Shown here: positions 19,588 through 28,020 of the stretch, piece after piece
Numbering within the stretch: position 1 is the stretch's first letter
Layout of the letters: each line of letters starts with the position of its first letter
Notes under the pieces: generated by a model
Told to the model about the DNA's origin: nothing
Databases searched by the model: none
What the model saw: only the letters and a program-made list of their open reading frames with translations
Origin: Streptomyces sp. ISL-12
Lineage (GTDB): Bacteria > Actinomycetota > Actinomycetes > Streptomycetales > Streptomycetaceae
Length of the DNA stretch: 64,000 bases
Direction of reading: 5' to 3'
NCBI RefSeq assembly: GCF_018614415.1
Contig: NZ_JAGGOO010000078.1
Coordinates: 105,996 to 169,995, forward strand
Translations under genes and position numbers: made by a program

Positions 19588-20286
19588 GTGCTGCCTGGAC
19601 GGGGACGGAACGGCCGAGCTGCCCGGCCGCCGCGCATCCTGGGGACCCGCACCGCGTGGACGGCCGTCGGCGACGGCGAGTTCTTCTGCCCCGCCTGCGG
19701 AGGGGACCGCAACTACCGGCGCCTCACCGGCCGCCGCCGGCTCGCCCTGCTCGGGATGCCCGTGCTGCCCCGCGGGGACACCGGCCCGGTCGTCGAGTGC
19801 GCGGCCTGCCGGCGCCACTTCGGCACCGACGTCCTCGACCACCCCACCACCACCCGCTTCTCCGCGATGCTCCGCGACGCCGTGCACACCGTCGCCCTCG
19901 CGGTGCTGGCCGCGGGCGGCACCTGCTCCCGTACGGCGCTGGCGGCGGCGGTCGGGGCGGTGCGCGCGGCGGGCTTCGAGGACTGCACCGAGGAGCGGCT
20001 GGAGGCGCTGGTCGAGGCGCTCGCGGCGGACACCGGGCGGATCCGGGGCGGACCCTGCGGGCCCGGCCTCGCCATAGAGCTGCACGAGGCGCTGGACCCG
20101 CTGGCCCCGCACCTCGCCGCCGGCGGCCGTGAGTCGGTTCTCCTCCAGGGCGCCCGCATCGCCCTCGCCGACGGCCCCTACACCCCCGCCGAACGCGACA
20201 CCCTCGCCACCGTGGGCGCGGCCCTGACCATCTGCGCGGACGACGTGACCCGCCTGCTGGCGGCGGCGGCGCGGACGCCTTCCTGA
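19588..20286 (+). CDS. TerB-like protein with N-terminal zinc ribbon
   Basis: This 232-residue protein has two CxxC pairs (FFCPACGG and VECAACRRHF, residues ~34-77) forming a zinc ribbon. An all-helical C-terminal part follows, with acidic clusters (ESVLLQGARIALADGPYTPAERDTLATVGAALTI) typical of TerB/DnaJ-associated domains. TerB proteins are tied to stress and membrane-associated sensing; the exact role is not known. The GTG at 19588 has an excellent ribosome site (GGAGG, 6 bases upstream). It is convergent with the GNAT gene. Confidence 0.8.
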   Translation: MLPGRGRNGRAARPPRILGTRTAWTAVGDGEFFCPACGGDRNYRRLTGRRRLALLGMPVLPRGDTGPVVECAACRRHFGTDVLDHPTTTRFSAMLRDAVHTVALAVLAAGGTCSRTALAAAVGAVRAAGFEDCTEERLEALVEALAADTGRIRGGPCGPGLAIELHEALDPLAPHLAAGGRESVLLQGARIALADGPYTPAERDTLATVGAALTICADDVTRLLAAAARTPS

Positions 20287-20311
20287 CCTCACCCCTCCCG
20301 GAAGCCGCGGC

Positions 20312-20878
20312 TCACTCCTGCGGGACCAGGTCGAGCCGCATCACCCGCCGGTGCATCCCCGGGCCGAAGTAGTCGCGCCGCAGGCCCTTGTCGGGGGGTT
20401 CGGGGCGGAAGTCCAGGGAGCGGTAGAGGCGGATCGCGGCGCGGTTGGAGGGTTCCACGGTGAGGCGGACCCGTTCGACGCCGGCGCCGCGCAGCCGTAC
20501 CAGGATCTCCCGCATCAGCTCCCGCCCCAGCCCGTGCCGCCGCCGGTCCTGGGTCACGCACAGGCCCAGGATCCAGCTGTCCCGGTCCAGCGCCGTCGTG
20601 CCGGCCAGGACGTAGCCCCGCAGCCGGCCCCGGCCGTCGTCCAGGACCAGGAAGTGCTCGGCGTACATGTCGTACAGCTGGCGCAGCAGGAAACCGGGGT
20701 AGGCGACCTCTTGGAAGACCTCCTCGTCCAGCCGCCGCAATTCGGGCAGGTCGGTCTCCCGCGCCGTCCGCAGCACCAGCGTCCCCGAGCCCGGTGCGGC
20801 CCGTGGGTCCGGTACGCGGACGGGCGCCCTGAGCTGCCCGTGGCGATTGAGGAAACGTTCCAGCGGTTCGGCGGTCAT
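20312..20878 (-). CDS. GNAT family N-acetyltransferase
   Basis: This 188-residue protein contains one GNAT domain: LRTARETDLPELRRLDEEVF (beta1-alpha1), the acetyl-CoA loop QDRRRHGLGRELMREIL near residue 110, and VEPSNRAAIRLYRSLDF, the C-terminal signature of Rim-type acetyltransferases. The acceptor is unknown. It is transcribed away from the six-gene cluster starting at 21213 and shares the 334-base intergenic region, so it may be co-regulated with it; that is only inference. Confidence 0.88.
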   Translation of the reverse strand: MTAEPLERFLNRHGQLRAPVRVPDPRAAPGSGTLVLRTARETDLPELRRLDEEVFQEVAYPGFLLRQLYDMYAEHFLVLDDGRGRLRGYVLAGTTALDRDSWILGLCVTQDRRRHGLGRELMREILVRLRGAGVERVRLTVEPSNRAAIRLYRSLDFRPEPPDKGLRRDYFGPGMHRRVMRLDLVPQE

Positions 20879-21212
20879 GCCACCCCCCGGTCGGGATATT
20901 GCGGACGGAAGTCAACTCGGCGGCTGCGCGATTCACCCCTTGAGGGAATGCGGACCCGTGTGGCGGCCCGTGTCGGCTTCTGGCTAGAGTGTGCTGTCAA
21001 CTGCCGCTGTGCAAGGGCGAGTTAGGGTGTGCGACGGTGCGCCCGACATGCGCCCGGCCGAAGAGGACTGGCGTATTCCGAGCTGGCCGCGCCCTAATGG
21101 GTGGCCTACCGTGCGGAAAAAGATGTGCCGTTTTCGTCTGTCGATGTCCCGGGGAGATCACGCGCACGGCACATGGTCGGTCGTAAGACGAATGGAAAGC
21201 GGCAGGGTGACT
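20879..21212. promoter_or_regulatory. Divergent promoter region of the GNAT gene and the 21-28 kb cluster
   Basis: These 334 bases hold no convincing gene. Base composition drops toward AT compared with the flanks, and two -10-like boxes on the plus strand are visible (TAGAGT near 20984 and TTAGGGT near 21021). The leader to the first cluster gene is therefore ~190-230 bases long if these are used, enough for regulation in the transcript. No named riboswitch fits. Confidence 0.4.
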
Positions 21213-21962
21213 ATGGATCGAAACGCCGACGCGCCTTGGTCGAAGTTCGATCCGGAGGCATATGTCGACGTCAATTATCGCACTCCACTCGACGTCGATC
21301 TGCTGATCCTGCGGGCGATGCGCGACCATTTCAGCCGCTGTTTCGGGGGAAACGTCCCGCAATCGGTACAGGGCGTCGACGTCGGCGCCGGTGCGAACAT
21401 GTATCCGGCGCTGGCCATGCTTCCGTGGTGCGAGAAGATCGTATTGCTCGAATACGCGCAGCCGAACGTGGAGTATCTGGAACGGCAGACCACCGGGGGC
21501 GGTCTCGACGCGACGTGGAGCGCGTTCTGGGACGTACTCCTGGAAAATCCGGCCTACCGCGGTGTCGACCCGGCCGGCCGGGTCGCCGAGATCGTCCGCG
21601 TCGAGCGCGCGAACCTCTTCGACCTGGGCGGCCGGCAGCGCTACGACCTGGGGACGATGTTCTTCGTCGCCGACTCGATGTCCGAGTGCCCGCAGGAGTT
21701 CCGGCGGGGCGTGCGGTGTTTCATGAACACCTTGTCGCCGGGCGCTCCGTTCGCCGCCGCGTTCATGAAGGAATCGGTCGGCTACCAGGTCGGGGACCAG
21801 TACTTCCCGGCCTATCGGGTGAACGAGGAGAGGGTCAGGGAGAGCCTCGCCCGGTTCGCCGCGGAACTGGAGATCCACGATCTCCACCAGGTGGTGCGAA
21901 AGGGGCACGAGGGAATGCTGCTGGTGCTCGGCCGACGCAATTCCGTGGTGGCCGTTCCCTAG
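21213..21962 (+). CDS. SCO2525-family SAM-dependent methyltransferase (NNMT/PNMT/TEMT-like)
   Basis: This protein of about 249 residues has a layout that closely follows nicotinamide/phenylethanolamine N-methyltransferases. It opens with KFDPEAYVDVNYRTPLDVD, then has motif I VDVGAGANMYPALAM with IVLLEYAQPNVEYLE, a Trp in ATWSAFWD, and the late segment MKESVGYQVGDQYFPAYRVNEERV (compare the SYYMIGEQKF region of NNMT). That family methylates small-molecule amines or pyridine nitrogens. The start is uncertain: ATG 21192, GTG 21207 and ATG 21213 are all in frame and none has an ideal ribosome site. The first ~100 codons use more A/T-ending codons than the genes downstream. It is the first gene of the cluster and lies 69 bases before the next. 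Confidence 0.8.
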   Translation: MDRNADAPWSKFDPEAYVDVNYRTPLDVDLLILRAMRDHFSRCFGGNVPQSVQGVDVGAGANMYPALAMLPWCEKIVLLEYAQPNVEYLERQTTGGGLDATWSAFWDVLLENPAYRGVDPAGRVAEIVRVERANLFDLGGRQRYDLGTMFFVADSMSECPQEFRRGVRCFMNTLSPGAPFAAAFMKESVGYQVGDQYFPAYRVNEERVRESLARFAAELEIHDLHQVVRKGHEGMLLVLGRRNSVVAVP

Positions 21963-22031
21963 AACCACGGGAACGGGGACCATGGCTGCACAACAGGACA
22001 AGGCAATGAGATCTGTGCGAGGGGTGCGGGG

Positions 22032-23876
22032 ATGCAGATCAAGCCACGCCAGCATCTGCTGGACGTCTGGCGGGCGGTGGCCCGTTACTCGTTCGACAAC
22101 GGGAAATACCTCATGGGGGACACCGGCGGACTGAGCAGCGTCGCGGACGCGGAACGCCTGCTCTGCCTGCTGTACCCGGCCACCGAGGTCCCCGCCTTCC
22201 GGCTGGACCAGCCGGACACCACCGACCGGGACGTCCTGCGCGTCCTGGAGGACGTCGGCGGCCGGCTGGAGATCCCCGCCAACCTGATCACCGCCCTGAC
22301 CCAGTACATGCGGACCCACACCGGACCGGACGACAGCCCCGCCTTCTCCGGCGGCCACTACTTCAAACCGGCCGAACCCGGAGTCGAACTCACCCACCAG
22401 CAGGCCCAGTTGGGCGTGGTCGACTCCTACTCCATGTCCGTCACCCTCTGCCTGGCCACCCTCGGGTTCCTCAAGGTCTACGAGGCCACCACCACCCGGC
22501 CCGAGATCCACGCCGCCATCGGCGAGCTGAGAGAGGCCACCAACACCCGGCTCACCGCCGCGATGATCAGTCTGCTGCGCTCCTTCACGGTGAACGTCTT
22601 CGACTCCGAGTCCGAGCAGGGCAAGCGGCTGATCGAGGTCATCGGCCAGAACAGACAGTCCGACCGGGTCGTGCTCCAGCAGTTCGCCCGCCGGCTGCGC
22701 CCGCTGCGCGCCACGATCATCGAGAGCCTCACCCGTGGCATCCAGGTCGACGAGTCCATCCGCGACGAGAGCCAGCTCTTCGAGTGCGGCTGGGCCTGGG
22801 GCGTGGTGCGGGGCGCCCCGGAGGTCACCGGCCTCGACCTCCCGGTCCCCGGCCAGCCCGAGGGCATCGCCGACCGGCTGCCCTACGTGTACTTCACCGT
22901 CGTGGCCCTGGACGGCATCCAGGATCTCTTCTCCCACCGCACCCTCACCCTGGGCCTGCTCGACGAGGACCAGCAGAAGCTCGCCGAGATGCTGCGGCTG
23001 CGCTGGGAGCTGAGCCAGCAGTACTGGTCGGCGATCGCCCGCTTCGGCGCCGACCGGTGGCCCCTGGAGGACCTGCCCTGGCAGACCACCGGCCTGCGCC
23101 TGGAGTCCGAGTACTTCTCCCTGACCGTCGCGGCCATCCTCGTGCACGACCTGGTCCGCCGGAACGCCACCGACGACGACCTCACCCGCACCGTCACCAT
23201 CATGGAGCGCCTCGCCGACCGCGGCCGGGTCAACAGCCGGATGACCAAGGACGACCCCACGATCCGGCTCCACCACCCGGGCGTCACCATGCCGCTCGCC
23301 GGGTCCGAGCGCTCCGGCGGGCTCCTGCTGTGGCGGATGACGGACTACGCGGCCCAGCTCCTCAAGCGCACCGTCCAGCTCGCCATCCTCTCCCAGAACA
23401 TCAACTCCCAGGACCGCCTGCTGCGCCTGGCCGAGCAGACCTTCGAGCACCTGTGGCACCGGCGGATCAGGTCCGACGAGGGCGCCGACCTCTGGGACGA
23501 CGTACGCGCCGTCTACCCGGACGCCCGCGGCGTCGACCGGCGGCTGTCCTGGAGCGTCACCGAACGCGTCACCGAGTGCCTGGTCGCCGCCCGCAACCTG
23601 TACGAACAGCAGCCCATCCCCAGCGACGACCTGGCCCAGCTCGCCCGCGAACTGCTCAGCGAGGCCACCCACCTGTTCGGCAAGGAACAGCTCCAGTCCG
23701 CCGCCGGCGTCGGCGGCAACCGGGGCCGCGCGATGCGCAGCGTCGAGAGCCGCCTCGACCGGGCCCGCGCCCTGGTCGACACCCAGCCCGGCACCGCCTT
23801 CGCCCTGGTCCTGCCGGTGCTCCAGGAACTCGACACCCTGGCCCAGGCCAGGGACGCCGGCGTGAAGGAGGGGTGA
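22032..23876 (+). CDS. SCO2524-family large helical protein, function unknown
   Basis: This is a 614-residue soluble protein, almost entirely helical by residue pattern, with no signal peptide and no membrane segment. It matches what I recall as the SCO2524 family. It opens KPRQHLLDVWRAVARYSFDNGKYLMGDTGG. It has many conserved-looking acidic and aromatic positions but no catalytic motif I recognise. Size and composition suggest a scaffold or sensor. The stop is 4 bases before the P-loop gene, and that gene's ribosome site (GGAGGGG) lies inside this frame, so the two are coupled. Confidence 0.7.
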   Translation: MQIKPRQHLLDVWRAVARYSFDNGKYLMGDTGGLSSVADAERLLCLLYPATEVPAFRLDQPDTTDRDVLRVLEDVGGRLEIPANLITALTQYMRTHTGPDDSPAFSGGHYFKPAEPGVELTHQQAQLGVVDSYSMSVTLCLATLGFLKVYEATTTRPEIHAAIGELREATNTRLTAAMISLLRSFTVNVFDSESEQGKRLIEVIGQNRQSDRVVLQQFARRLRPLRATIIESLTRGIQVDESIRDESQLFECGWAWGVVRGAPEVTGLDLPVPGQPEGIADRLPYVYFTVVALDGIQDLFSHRTLTLGLLDEDQQKLAEMLRLRWELSQQYWSAIARFGADRWPLEDLPWQTTGLRLESEYFSLTVAAILVHDLVRRNATDDDLTRTVTIMERLADRGRVNSRMTKDDPTIRLHHPGVTMPLAGSERSGGLLLWRMTDYAAQLLKRTVQLAILSQNINSQDRLLRLAEQTFEHLWHRRIRSDEGADLWDDVRAVYPDARGVDRRLSWSVTERVTECLVAARNLYEQQPIPSDDLAQLARELLSEATHLFGKEQLQSAAGVGGNRGRAMRSVESRLDRARALVDTQPGTAFALVLPVLQELDTLAQARDAGVKEG

Positions 23877-23880
23877 GCCG

Positions 23881-24798
23881 GTGCTCGTCTTCGCCGCCTC
23901 CGACAAGGGAGGCACCGGGCGCTCGGTGACCAGCGCCAACCTGGCCTACCAGCGCGCCCTGAACGGGGACCACGTCGCCTACGTGGACTTCGACTTCGGC
24001 TCGCCCACCGCCGCCGCGGTCTTCGACGTGCCCAGCGCCCTGCGCGGCACCGAGGCGCGGGGACTCCACTCCTACCTGGAGGGCGGCACCCCGGAGCCCG
24101 CCATGATCGACGTATGGCGGCAGACCGAGCACCCGCACCTGCACGCCTGGCCCAACCAGTCAGGGCGCCTGGTGCTGTTCCCCGGCGACCTCGGCGGCGG
24201 CGAGTTCGCCACCGACGACGACGCCCTGGAGCGCTGCGTCGACCTGCTGCTGCGGCTGAACGGCGAGTTCGACGTGATCATGGTCGACCTCAGCGCCGGC
24301 CGCAGCTACGCCGTCGACATGGCGCTGGCCGCCACCGCCCACCCCCGGATGCGCAACGTCCCCTTCCGCTGGCTGGTCTTCCACCGCTGGACCCGGCAGC
24401 ACGTGATCGCCGCCTCCGGCCTGGTCCACCGCGAGCACGGCATCATCAAGGGCGGCGTCGAACGCGGCCACGACGAGAACGCGCTGCGGGCCGCCATCCG
24501 GTTCGTGCGGGCCGCCGTGCCCGACCCGGAGTCGGCCGTCTGGTCGCAGGGCTCGCCCGCGCAGGCCGCCTGGATGCAGTCCTGCGACGAGGCGCTGCGC
24601 CGGCTCGCCGCCGAGCACGCCATCGGTGACAGCGTCGTCCTCGGCGTCGTACCGCTGGAGCCCATCCTGCAGTGGCGCGAGCAGCTCATCACCGAGGAGG
24701 ACGTCCTCGCCACGCAGATAGCCAACAAGGAGACGCTGGAGGCGCTGGAGGAGATCGCCCGGCGGCTGACGGACGACACGTACTGGGGGCTGCCGTGA
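23881..24798 (+). CDS. SCO2523-family variant P-loop (ParA/MinD-like) protein
   Basis: This 305-residue protein has the ParA/MinD start LVFAASDKGGTGRSVTSANLAYQ. The deviant Walker A keeps the signature Lys of KGG, but the P-loop Lys before Ser/Thr is Arg (GTGRS). The switch segment reads VAYVDFDFGSPTAA, and the Walker B-like strand is FDVIMVDLSAG. ParA/MinD ATPases dimerise around ATP to position cargo, and the Lys-to-Arg change often lowers hydrolysis. The GTG start is 4 bases after the previous stop, and its own stop overlaps the next start (GTGA). It is probably the nucleotide-driven core of the cluster, possibly binding without efficient turnover. Confidence 0.85.
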   Translation: MLVFAASDKGGTGRSVTSANLAYQRALNGDHVAYVDFDFGSPTAAAVFDVPSALRGTEARGLHSYLEGGTPEPAMIDVWRQTEHPHLHAWPNQSGRLVLFPGDLGGGEFATDDDALERCVDLLLRLNGEFDVIMVDLSAGRSYAVDMALAATAHPRMRNVPFRWLVFHRWTRQHVIAASGLVHREHGIIKGGVERGHDENALRAAIRFVRAAVPDPESAVWSQGSPAQAAWMQSCDEALRRLAAEHAIGDSVVLGVVPLEPILQWREQLITEEDVLATQIANKETLEALEEIARRLTDDTYWGLP

Positions 24799-25787
24799 CC
24801 GAGCACGCCGCGGAGTCCCGGCGCACGTCCGAGTCCGTGTTCCGGGAGACCGCCGCCGACCCGCGGACCCAGGCGGTCGCGCTGTCCCACCTCTCGCTGG
24901 AGCTGGGACACCTGTACATGGAGGACTTCGAGGCCGGACCCGGGCGGCTGCGGGACCACTTCGCCCGGGTGGCCCCCTGGGCCGGGGCCGCCCGCGCCGC
25001 CGCCGCGGCCACCGACGGCAGACGCGCCCGGATCAGCACCTGCTTCCTGATCGACGACTACTTCGCCCGGTTCTCCAGCCCCGCCGAGATCGTCCCGCTC
25101 ATCGTCGACGAGGCCGCGCGGGCCGGGCTGACCGTCGACTACCTGGCCCGCGAGTCCGGCTGCGCCGTCACCGGCAAGGTGCCGGTCGCCGAGGCGGTGG
25201 CCGGGCGCATCGTCGAGTCCCCGCCGCCCGGCAGCTACGGACTGCGCCCGCCCGCCGCGCAGACCGGCTGGCTGGCCAACGGCGAGCGCAGCCCGGTCGC
25301 CCGCGCTCCCCAGGCGATGAAGCGGGCCGCCCCCTGGGAGCCGCCCAAGGAGACCGCGGCCCGCCGCCACTCCGTCTTCCTGGACGTCGAGCTGTGGAGC
25401 GACGACGCCGACGGCCACCGCCTGTGGTCCTGCCCCTTCCTCGCCGCCGTCTGGCAGCTCGCCCGCCTCGGCCTGCTGCGCGACGAGGGCGAGGCCGTCT
25501 TCGTCCCCCAGCGGCCGCCCGACGCCGGCTTCCCCGACGACTGGGACGAACTGCCCTCCCTGATCCGGCTCAACCCGCGCGCCGACCCCTTCGCCGCCTA
25601 CCGGACCGCCTCCGTCCTGCCCAGCCGGTTCCTGCCCGTCGAGCACGCCGTCCGCGTCATCCTCGACCAGCTCGACGTGGACCACGGCGCCCTGCGCCAG
25701 GTCGCCGAACGCTCCGCCCGCGAGCACGCCGCCGTCCCCGACTCGGTCGCCGACCGCGTCTCCTACGTCTTCTACCCGGGACCCTGA
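24795..25787 (+). CDS. SCO2522-family protein, function unknown
   Basis: This 330-residue protein has no domain I recognise. Visible features are ELGHLYMEDFEAGPGRLRDHF near residue 36, RISTCFLIDDYFARF with a Cys and paired Asp near residue 78, a long Pro/Arg-rich linker, and VFLDVELWSDD...WSCPFLAAVWQLARLG in the C-terminal half. It has no signal peptide or membrane segment. The GTG start is nested in the stop of the P-loop gene, so translation is coupled. It belongs to what I recall as the SCO2522 family. The Cys-Leu-Ile-Asp-Asp motif would be the first place to look for an active site. Confidence 0.7.
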   Translation: MTEHAAESRRTSESVFRETAADPRTQAVALSHLSLELGHLYMEDFEAGPGRLRDHFARVAPWAGAARAAAAATDGRRARISTCFLIDDYFARFSSPAEIVPLIVDEAARAGLTVDYLARESGCAVTGKVPVAEAVAGRIVESPPPGSYGLRPPAAQTGWLANGERSPVARAPQAMKRAAPWEPPKETAARRHSVFLDVELWSDDADGHRLWSCPFLAAVWQLARLGLLRDEGEAVFVPQRPPDAGFPDDWDELPSLIRLNPRADPFAAYRTASVLPSRFLPVEHAVRVILDQLDVDHGALRQVAERSAREHAAVPDSVADRVSYVFYPGP

Positions 25788-25788
25788 C

Positions 25789-26772
25789 ATGGCGCGGCCC
25801 GAGGCGAGCGCACCGGACGCCGTCCTCGCCTGCGGCGAGGTCCGCACCCGCCTGCTCCCCACCCGGCAGGCGCTCGACATCCGCGCCGCCGCCCAGTTCC
25901 TCGCCCTGCGCGCCGACGAACGCGTGCTCGTCTCCGAACGGCCGGGCCTCTACGCGCGTTCCCCCGAGACCCTCACCGGCGTCGACTGCCCGCTGCCCAG
26001 CGCCAACGGCTCCCGCGTCCGCGCCGTCGGCACGGTCGCGGCGCGGGCCGCGCTCACCGAGGGCCGCGTCCTGCAGACCTCCGCCTGGTTCCGGCTGCCG
26101 CCCGCCGGACCCGACCGGCGCCGGCCCTGGGGCCAGTACCTGGTGCGGCCCGGCACGGTCGAGCCGTTCGGCAGGGCCCGGCCCGAGGCCGTCGCCGAGG
26201 GCGTCCTGGCCGGCGGGCGCCACGGCGACCTCGACGTCGGGCTGATCGCCGACGGCCTGCTCACCCGGCTGCTGCGCCACACCCTGCTCGACCAGCGCCC
26301 GCCCCTGCGGTCCCGGCCCACCCGGCTGCGCTGGGCGGCCCTGCCCGCCGCCCCGGGCCAGGGCCCCGCGCTGGAGCGGTTCACCCTGGCCGAGGACGAG
26401 CTGCGCACCGTACGCCTCAGGGTGCCCCCGGGCACCCCGCCCGACCGGATCGCCGGGCTCTGCGACGACCTCGCCCTGCACGACTGGCTGCTGACCACCG
26501 TGGTCCACCTGCTCGACGGCGTACGGCTCGGCGCTCCGGAGCCGTCCGGCCGGCCCGCCGTCGTCCTGGCGCTGCGCCCCGCCGTCGACCACCTGCTGCA
26601 CCTGTGGATGCCACGGGCCCGGGTGGCACCCGAACTGGCCCCGCTGTGGGAGACGCTCGAAGAACGGCCGGGCTTCACCCGGCAGTGGCAGGCGCTCGTG
26701 CAGCGCATCCGCGACCAGCTCACCCTGCACGCGGTCCCCGCGCTGTACCGGGAGGTGGAGCCCGCCCCCTGA
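25789..26772 (+). CDS. SCO2521-family protein, function unknown
   Basis: This 327-residue soluble protein starts 1 base after the previous stop (TGACATG). The N-terminal half is beta-rich, with LACGEVRTRLLPTR and ALRADERVLVSERPGLYARSPETLTGVDCPLP. The C-terminal half alternates helices and strands (LHDWLLTTVVHLLDG, VVLALRPAVDHLLHLWMP). No catalytic motif is recognised. The tight spacing puts it in the same operon, and I recall it as the SCO2521 family. It may be a partner of the SCO2522-type protein because the two are always next to each other here; this is inference. Confidence 0.7.
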   Translation: MARPEASAPDAVLACGEVRTRLLPTRQALDIRAAAQFLALRADERVLVSERPGLYARSPETLTGVDCPLPSANGSRVRAVGTVAARAALTEGRVLQTSAWFRLPPAGPDRRRPWGQYLVRPGTVEPFGRARPEAVAEGVLAGGRHGDLDVGLIADGLLTRLLRHTLLDQRPPLRSRPTRLRWAALPAAPGQGPALERFTLAEDELRTVRLRVPPGTPPDRIAGLCDDLALHDWLLTTVVHLLDGVRLGAPEPSGRPAVVLALRPAVDHLLHLWMPRARVAPELAPLWETLEERPGFTRQWQALVQRIRDQLTLHAVPALYREVEPAP

Positions 26773-26783
26773 CCGCCCGCCGA

Positions 26784-26815
26784 CCAGCCGCCCAGCCGCC
26801 CAGCCGCCCAGCCGC
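26784..26815. repeat. Four perfect copies of CCAGCCGC
   Basis: An 8-base unit is repeated four times without a mismatch in the 99-base gap between the SCO2521-type gene and the membrane-protein gene. It could affect transcription or be slippage-prone sequence. Confidence 0.9.
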
Positions 26816-26871
26816 CTCCAGCACATCACCGCACCTCGATCCGAGCCCATCCCGACGGGGGGAGAAGCGAG

Positions 26872-27999
26872 ATGAGCACGGCACAGTCACCTCGATCCGA
26901 GGAGTCCGGACCGCCGTCCGGACCCCTGACCGCCCGGATACGGGCCCTCGGCCGCCGGCGTCCCGGCGCGGACCTGTGGCCCCGCCGGCTGGCGGCCGGC
27001 CTGGTCGTCGGCGCCCTCGCCTGGGGCGTCGCCGCGCTGCTCGGCCCCGAGGTCGCGGTGGCGCGGCAGGTCACGGCCGCGCTGCTGTGCGGCGCCGCCG
27101 CGGTCGCCGTCCAGCACGTCCTCGGCCTGGACCGGCGGGTACGGGACCAGGAGCGGCGTACCCGCGGCGCGCTGGCCGAGACCGCCGCCGCGCTGCAGGA
27201 GGGGCTGCGGCGCCGCGACGACGAACTGGGCGCCGCCCTCGCCCGGGCCACCGAGGACCTGCGGCACCTGGTCGACACCCGGCTGCCCCCGGCCGACCCG
27301 GAGGAGGACGCCGCCCACGAGCTCCAGGTCCGTACCGACGCCGACGGCGTGCCCGACCTGGCCCGCAGCTTCGCCGAGGTGCTCGCACCCGGCCCGGCGA
27401 TCCTCGGCACGTTCGTCCGCATGGAGATGAAACGGGTGGTCTCCCACCTGTCGGACCTCACCAACCTGACCGCTCAGTGCCCCGGCGAGAACCACGACTG
27501 GATGCTCACCCTCACCCGCGCCGCCCAGCACTCCATCTGCGCCATCAGCACCTCCGTCGACCGCGAGTTCTGGAACAGCGAGCCCGCCAGCCGTTACCTC
27601 CAGGCGCAGAAGGAGGTCATCGAGGAGCGCGGCGTCCCGGTGAGCCGCCTCTTCCTGCTGCAGAGCGCCCGCGAACTCGACGACCGGCTGCTGCGCCTGT
27701 GCGACGAGCAGGAACTGCTGCGCATCGAGGTCCGCGTCGCCGTCCTGCCCGAACTCCCGCCGCACCTCCAGCGCGGCACCACCGACGACTTCATCGTCTA
27801 CGACGAGGAGGTCACCTTCGAGATCGAGCAGGACCTGCGCGAGGTCAACGTCCGCACCCGGCTCAACGCCCGCCAGGACCACGTGCAGGACCGGATGAAA
27901 CGGTTCCGGGAGCTGTGGGAGGCGGGCATGAACCTCCGCGAGCTGGAGGTGCGGGTCGACGACGAGGAGGACGGCACCTGGATGGTCGACCGGGGCTGA
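26872..27999 (+). CDS. Membrane-anchored cytoplasmic protein at the end of the cluster
   Basis: This 375-residue protein has two adjacent membrane helices near the N terminus (residues ~43-85: LAAGLVVGALAWGVAALLG and VTAALLCGAAAVAVQHVLG). A charged helix with coiled-coil character follows (RRVRDQERRTRGALAETAAALQEGL), then a C-terminal cytoplasmic domain of ~210 residues. That domain contains ISTSVDREFW, GVPVSRLFLLQSARELDDRLLRL and IVYDEEVTFEIEQDL, a pattern that reminds me of HKD-less phospholipase-D-like sensory domains. ATG at 26872 follows GGGGAGAAGCG. It lies 99 bases after the SCO2521-type gene on the same strand and may be the membrane anchor for the cluster products. I do not recognise a named family. 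Confidence 0.65.
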   Translation: MSTAQSPRSEESGPPSGPLTARIRALGRRRPGADLWPRRLAAGLVVGALAWGVAALLGPEVAVARQVTAALLCGAAAVAVQHVLGLDRRVRDQERRTRGALAETAAALQEGLRRRDDELGAALARATEDLRHLVDTRLPPADPEEDAAHELQVRTDADGVPDLARSFAEVLAPGPAILGTFVRMEMKRVVSHLSDLTNLTAQCPGENHDWMLTLTRAAQHSICAISTSVDREFWNSEPASRYLQAQKEVIEERGVPVSRLFLLQSARELDDRLLRLCDEQELLRIEVRVAVLPELPPHLQRGTTDDFIVYDEEVTFEIEQDLREVNVRTRLNARQDHVQDRMKRFRELWEAGMNLRELEVRVDDEEDGTWMVDRG

Positions 28000-28020
28000 C
28001 CGGGGTGAACGGGCGGCGGC

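Noticed and set aside
20997..23939. A 980-codon minus-strand frame opposite the six-gene cluster
   Set aside because: It has no recognisable domain and covers several plus-strand genes with clear family motifs; it is an antisense shadow.
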